Positions 6,808 through 9,386 of a stretch of 9,386 bases of DNA are shown piece by piece. The notes under the pieces are model-generated. The model saw only the letters and a list, made by a program, of their open reading frames with translations, had not been told where the DNA came from and made no database searches. Within the stretch, counting starts at the first letter, position 1, and each line of letters begins with the position of its first letter. This DNA comes from an uncultured Moraxella sp. (lineage in GTDB: Bacteria > Pseudomonadota > Gammaproteobacteria > Pseudomonadales > Moraxellaceae), in the NCBI GenBank assembly GCA_937975585.1, contig CALJUC010000127.1, positions 1 through 9,386 of the forward strand, read 5' to 3'. Position numbers and translations under genes: made by a program.

Positions 6808-9254
6808 GCGTTGACAGTTGGCTTAATCGCTAATGACACAGTGAAAATGCCAAACTCATCAATGCGCATGGTGACTTTTTCAAAACCTGCTTGCGTCACT
6901 AACTGATCGATTTCTGCTTGGCTGCGGCAACGCATTACCCAATCTTTGCCTTGATGACTATTAAGCGTTTTACCTATAAACTCTTGCTCAGGGTGCCAAG
7001 GTTGGTTGGTATAAATAAAGTAACCGCCCTCTGTTAACTGACTATAAATACCCTGTATGGCAGTTTTAACTTTGGTATTATCGCTAAATAGCTCAAATAC
7101 CCCAGAAGCCACAGCAAGCTGATATTGTGCTTGATTTTGATAACTGTTAGGGTCAAAAGCATCTTTTTGTACTGCAATAAGACGCCCGCTCAAGCCTTGT
7201 TGCAATGCCTTTTGCGTCATGACTTCAATATTATGGCTATCATAATCGCGTAGCTCTGCGTGTAAATCTGCATTGCCTTTTGCCAATTCAAACATGTAGT
7301 AACCGTTGCCACTGGCGATATCCATTGCATGAATGGGCGTATCACTGGCAGTTTTTTGTAGTTGCTCAATCGCCAGTTGACCCAATTCTAATAGGTGTTG
7401 TTTACGGATACGAATGCCTCGCCACCCAATGTTGTTCAAGTAGAATTGATCCACCACTTTACCCAAGAAGTTTTTGCCCTGCGGCTGGTTTTGATAGACT
7501 TTTTCGAGTGAGCTGCCTGAGTCAAAACCATGCTTGACACCCGTGGCAACGCCATCGCTGATATTACCGAATTTTTGGATGGCAAATTTGGTTAAGGCAA
7601 ACTGTGGGTTAAAGCCATTGACCGCCATTCTATCGACCCGATCTTTACTGTAGCTATCCGCTTGGCTTTTGGGGTTATCAGCATGTTGTAAATCTACTTG
7701 CGATAGCGGCTGTGCAAAAATCTTATCAGCAAACTCAATGCAGTCAGCAAATACCTGCTGTTTATTGACTTCATGAAAAAGCGCATGATAGCTGTCTGGA
7801 TAGTAAGCCCAGCGTTTCATCGGTGAGCGTATCGCTTCATAAAAGTCTCGGATGACTCGTTTATCAACGACATAGTCTTTACCCGCACATAGGATAAAGG
7901 TCGGGGTAACGATAGCACCTGCGTCATCAACCAAGCGTTTGCCGGTTTGTAATGAGTCGATTAATAGATTGCGTGAGATACTCGATGAAATCAAAGGATC
8001 TTCATTGTAAGCTTGCTGTGCCGCATCGTCATGGGTAAGCACCTTGGCTTTAACGTAACTTGAGACACGCGACATAACCCCTAGCTTTTTAGCGACTTTT
8101 AATGCTGGCATTGCAAATGGTACATACAAACGAATCGCAAAGGCCGGGGTACCTAAAATCATACCTCGCACAGTCGGTGCGTAATCGTGTACCCAACTAG
8201 TCGCAATCACCGCGCCTAAGCTACTGGCGACCAATAACAACTGTGCATCGATAGTTCCAGTTTGGGCTTTCACTACCCCAATAAACTCATCTAAGTCGCG
8301 TACCAACTGGGCGAAGTTTTCGGCATCGTCTCGCTCTCCCCCTGAGCGGCCATTGCCTCGGGCATCCCATGCAAACACCTGATAACCTGCTTGTACAAAG
8401 GCGTGAGCTAATTCGGTCAATCGTCCTGAATGCTCATGTCCACGGTGCAGCAAAACAACAATTTTTTCCTTTTCGGCATTGGCTTTGATGTCATCGATTG
8501 ATTTGCCAAGCCAGTAACGGTAAAACATAGCAGTGCCATCATAACTGTTAAAACAGTTAATGGTTTCTTCGATTTTAGTGGCAGTTTTCATAGCATTCTC
8601 TAAAGTGTATGTGATTAAAAGGCGTTGTACTGCTTCTTGGTGTTGCTGGTGCCAATACTGTGTAGCAATAAATTGTAAGCGATTAATTATAGTTTTTATC
8701 AGCAGTAGCTGATTGGCTAAAAAGATATAGCGGGCATACGGTAGCAAAGAAAAGCCAGCCGCTGTTAGGACACCGATTACCCCGAGTTCAAACGCTCTAT
8801 CACTTTTACCTAAAGGGCCTTGATTAGCCCGTTGGTTAACCATCTGCTGACTTACAATCGCTATAATCTCTGTGGTAAGAGTTAGTCGTTGTACACTTTG
8901 CAAGGCAGTTCGGTGCTGCCTTAGATGTGGCGATAAGCTGGCTATTAAAACTCGGTCAGAAACGATATCTCCCACTTCATTTAGCCATACGCCTAAGGTT
9001 GATGCTTGACCATGTTCCTTTGCCATCATTCCATCAATGGCATTCATGGCCATTCGTATAAACAGACTGATAGGCAGACTGTACCAAAGTGCTGGCGTCT
9101 TATCCGCTTGGTAGGCAATGACATAGGCAGTTGCCCCGCTAAGAGCAATAGCTGATACTGTCACTTGATTGGCAGTAAAGCCTTGTTTGGCTAATTCATC
9201 ACTGATAGGACGTAATTGGTTTTGAAACTGGCTTTTAAGTTGATAAATAGACAT
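6804..9254 (-). CDS. YnbA-YnbC fusion: CDP-alcohol phosphatidyltransferase, alpha/beta hydrolase, SAM methyltransferase
   Basis: A single 816-residue chain counted from ATG 9254. This start aligns with YnbA-type beginnings (MSIYQLKSQFQNQLRP); an upstream TTG at 9272 would add six residues. Domain 1 (about 1-205) is a membrane CDP-alcohol phosphatidyltransferase with the motif N71-x2-D74-G-x2-A78-K79-x8-G88-x3-N92-x3-D96. Two of the four usual Asp are Asn. Domain 2 (about 235-515) is a monoglyceride-lipase-like alpha/beta hydrolase, with loop HRGHEHSGR (270-278), nucleophile Ser345 in ASSLG, probable Asp460 and His490. Domain 3 (about 545-816) is a class I methyltransferase of the type found at the YnbC C-terminus, with DIASGNGY (645-652) as SAM loop. 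E. coli carries YnbA and YnbC separately. First gene of the minus-strand operon; no convincing Shine-Dalgarno precedes it. Substrates are unknown; a shared lipid is inferred. Confidence 0.9.
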   Translation of the reverse strand: MSIYQLKSQFQNQLRPISDELAKQGFTANQVTVSAIALSGATAYVIAYQADKTPALWYSLPISLFIRMAMNAIDGMMAKEHGQASTLGVWLNEVGDIVSDRVLIASLSPHLRQHRTALQSVQRLTLTTEIIAIVSQQMVNQRANQGPLGKSDRAFELGVIGVLTAAGFSLLPYARYIFLANQLLLIKTIINRLQFIATQYWHQQHQEAVQRLLITYTLENAMKTATKIEETINCFNSYDGTAMFYRYWLGKSIDDIKANAEKEKIVVLLHRGHEHSGRLTELAHAFVQAGYQVFAWDARGNGRSGGERDDAENFAQLVRDLDEFIGVVKAQTGTIDAQLLLVASSLGAVIATSWVHDYAPTVRGMILGTPAFAIRLYVPFAMPALKVAKKLGVMSRVSSYVKAKVLTHDDAAQQAYNEDPLISSSISRNLLIDSLQTGKRLVDDAGAIVTPTFILCAGKDYVVDKRVIRDFYEAIRSPMKRWAYYPDSYHALFHEVNKQQVFADCIEFADKIFAQPLSQVDLQHADNPKSQADSYSKDRVDRMAVNGFNPQFALTKFAIQKFGNISDGVATGVKHGFDSGSSLEKVYQNQPQGKNFLGKVVDQFYLNNIGWRGIRIRKQHLLELGQLAIEQLQKTASDTPIHAMDIASGNGYYMFELAKGNADLHAELRDYDSHNIEVMTQKALQQGLSGRLIAVQKDAFDPNSYQNQAQYQLAVASGVFELFSDNTKVKTAIQGIYSQLTEGGYFIYTNQPWHPEQEFIGKTLNSHQGKDWVMRCRSQAEIDQLVTQAGFEKVTMRIDEFGIFTVSLAIKPTVNA

Positions 9255-9294
9255 GCAAGGCAATTTTAACAAAATTAAGTTTAATGATTGTGCT

Positions 9295-9386
9295 AGGGCG
9301 TGTCCTCAATTTAACTTAGCATGAATAATATAGCAAGCCAAGTAAAGCATCGATTTAAAATTACGAGCTAATTTCTCATAGCGAGT
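9295..9386 (-). mobile_element. End of an IS5-family insertion sequence
   Basis: AGGGCGTGTCCTCAATTT beginning at about 9295 resembles the terminal inverted repeat of IS5-family elements of the IS427 kind. The transposase stop codon lies inside this repeat, as is usual there. The element extends past the right edge of the window. CTAG at 9293-9296 may be the target site. The transposase reads toward the ynbA-ynbC gene, whose ATG is only about 40 bases away, so transcription from the IS could enter it. Confidence 0.72.
9306..9386 (-). CDS. IS5-family transposase, last 26 residues
   Basis: The minus-strand frame entering from the right edge encodes TRYEKLARNF followed by a hydrophobic tail (KSMLYLACYIIHAKLN) and a TGA at 9306-9308. 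RYEKLARNF plus a hydrophobic end is characteristic of the C-terminus of many IS5-family transposases, just after the last DDE catalytic residue. Whether the rest of the gene is intact cannot be seen. Confidence 0.75.
   Translation of the reverse strand, partial: TRYEKLARNFKSMLYLACYIIHAKLN

Noticed and set aside
6703..6906. Plus-strand open frame of 67 codons
   Set aside because: Antisense across the junction of two well-supported overlapping genes.
7280..7537. Plus-strand open frame of 85 codons
   Set aside because: Antisense to the methyltransferase domain, Cys/Pro-rich and without family resemblance.
2474..9254. Anti-phage defence island (patatin plus SDR plus phosphatase could suggest a CBASS-like effector set)
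   Set aside because: No nucleotide cyclase, sensor or nuclease is present, the patatin lacks its catalytic dyad, and the set matches ynb lipid genes.
9255..9272. TTG start at 9272 for the large fusion
   Set aside because: ATG 9254 aligns with the family N-terminus (MSIYQLK), and no ribosome site favours TTG.
1..9386. CRISPR arrays, tRNA or rRNA genes, replication origin
   Set aside because: No regularly spaced repeats, tRNA-like cloverleaf, rRNA sequence or iterons were seen.

Overview
The window looks like an accessory, IS-riddled stretch of a moderately AT-rich gammaproteobacterium. Protein style (CadR/CadA, ArsC, Ynb-type proteins, IS3 and IS5 relatives) suggests Moraxellaceae such as Psychrobacter or Moraxella. 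That assignment is by eye only, and a plasmid or genomic island is equally possible.

Layout. Positions 1-1687 hold a divergent heavy-metal module: the N-terminal two thirds of a Cd/Zn/Pb P-type ATPase (minus strand, running off the left edge) and its MerR-type regulator CadR (plus strand). Between them is a textbook 19-bp-spacer MerR promoter with a perfect dyad. Positions 1755-2093 hold an arsenate reductase (arsC) that has lost its catalytic N-terminus, cut at the edge of an IS3-family element. Of that element only the left end, orfA, the frameshift site and a few codons of orfB remain (about 2094-2478).

Positions 2474-9254 are the heart of the window. Two gene groups point at each other and overlap at their tails. 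On the plus strand are a PAP2/dual-specificity phosphatase (YnbD-like) and a CDP-diacylglycerol synthase (YnbB-like). On the minus strand, joined by 4-bp ATGA overlaps, are a giant fusion of CDP-alcohol phosphatidyltransferase + alpha/beta hydrolase + SAM methyltransferase (YnbA-YnbC in one chain), a patatin-like protein with both catalytic residues replaced, and a short-chain dehydrogenase. This set corresponds to the poorly understood ynbABCD genes of E. coli, extended by two genes. At 9295-9386 the end of an IS5-family element, with the last 26 transposase residues, closes the segment.

How they may work together (inference): YnbB would make CDP-diacylglycerol. The YnbA domain would swap CMP for an alcohol or alcohol-phosphate. 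YnbD would remove a head-group phosphate and/or transfer a head group. The hydrolase, methyltransferase, SDR and patatin-like protein would tailor the product. The sequence therefore supports a mobile cassette for a non-standard membrane phospholipid, but the product cannot be read from it.
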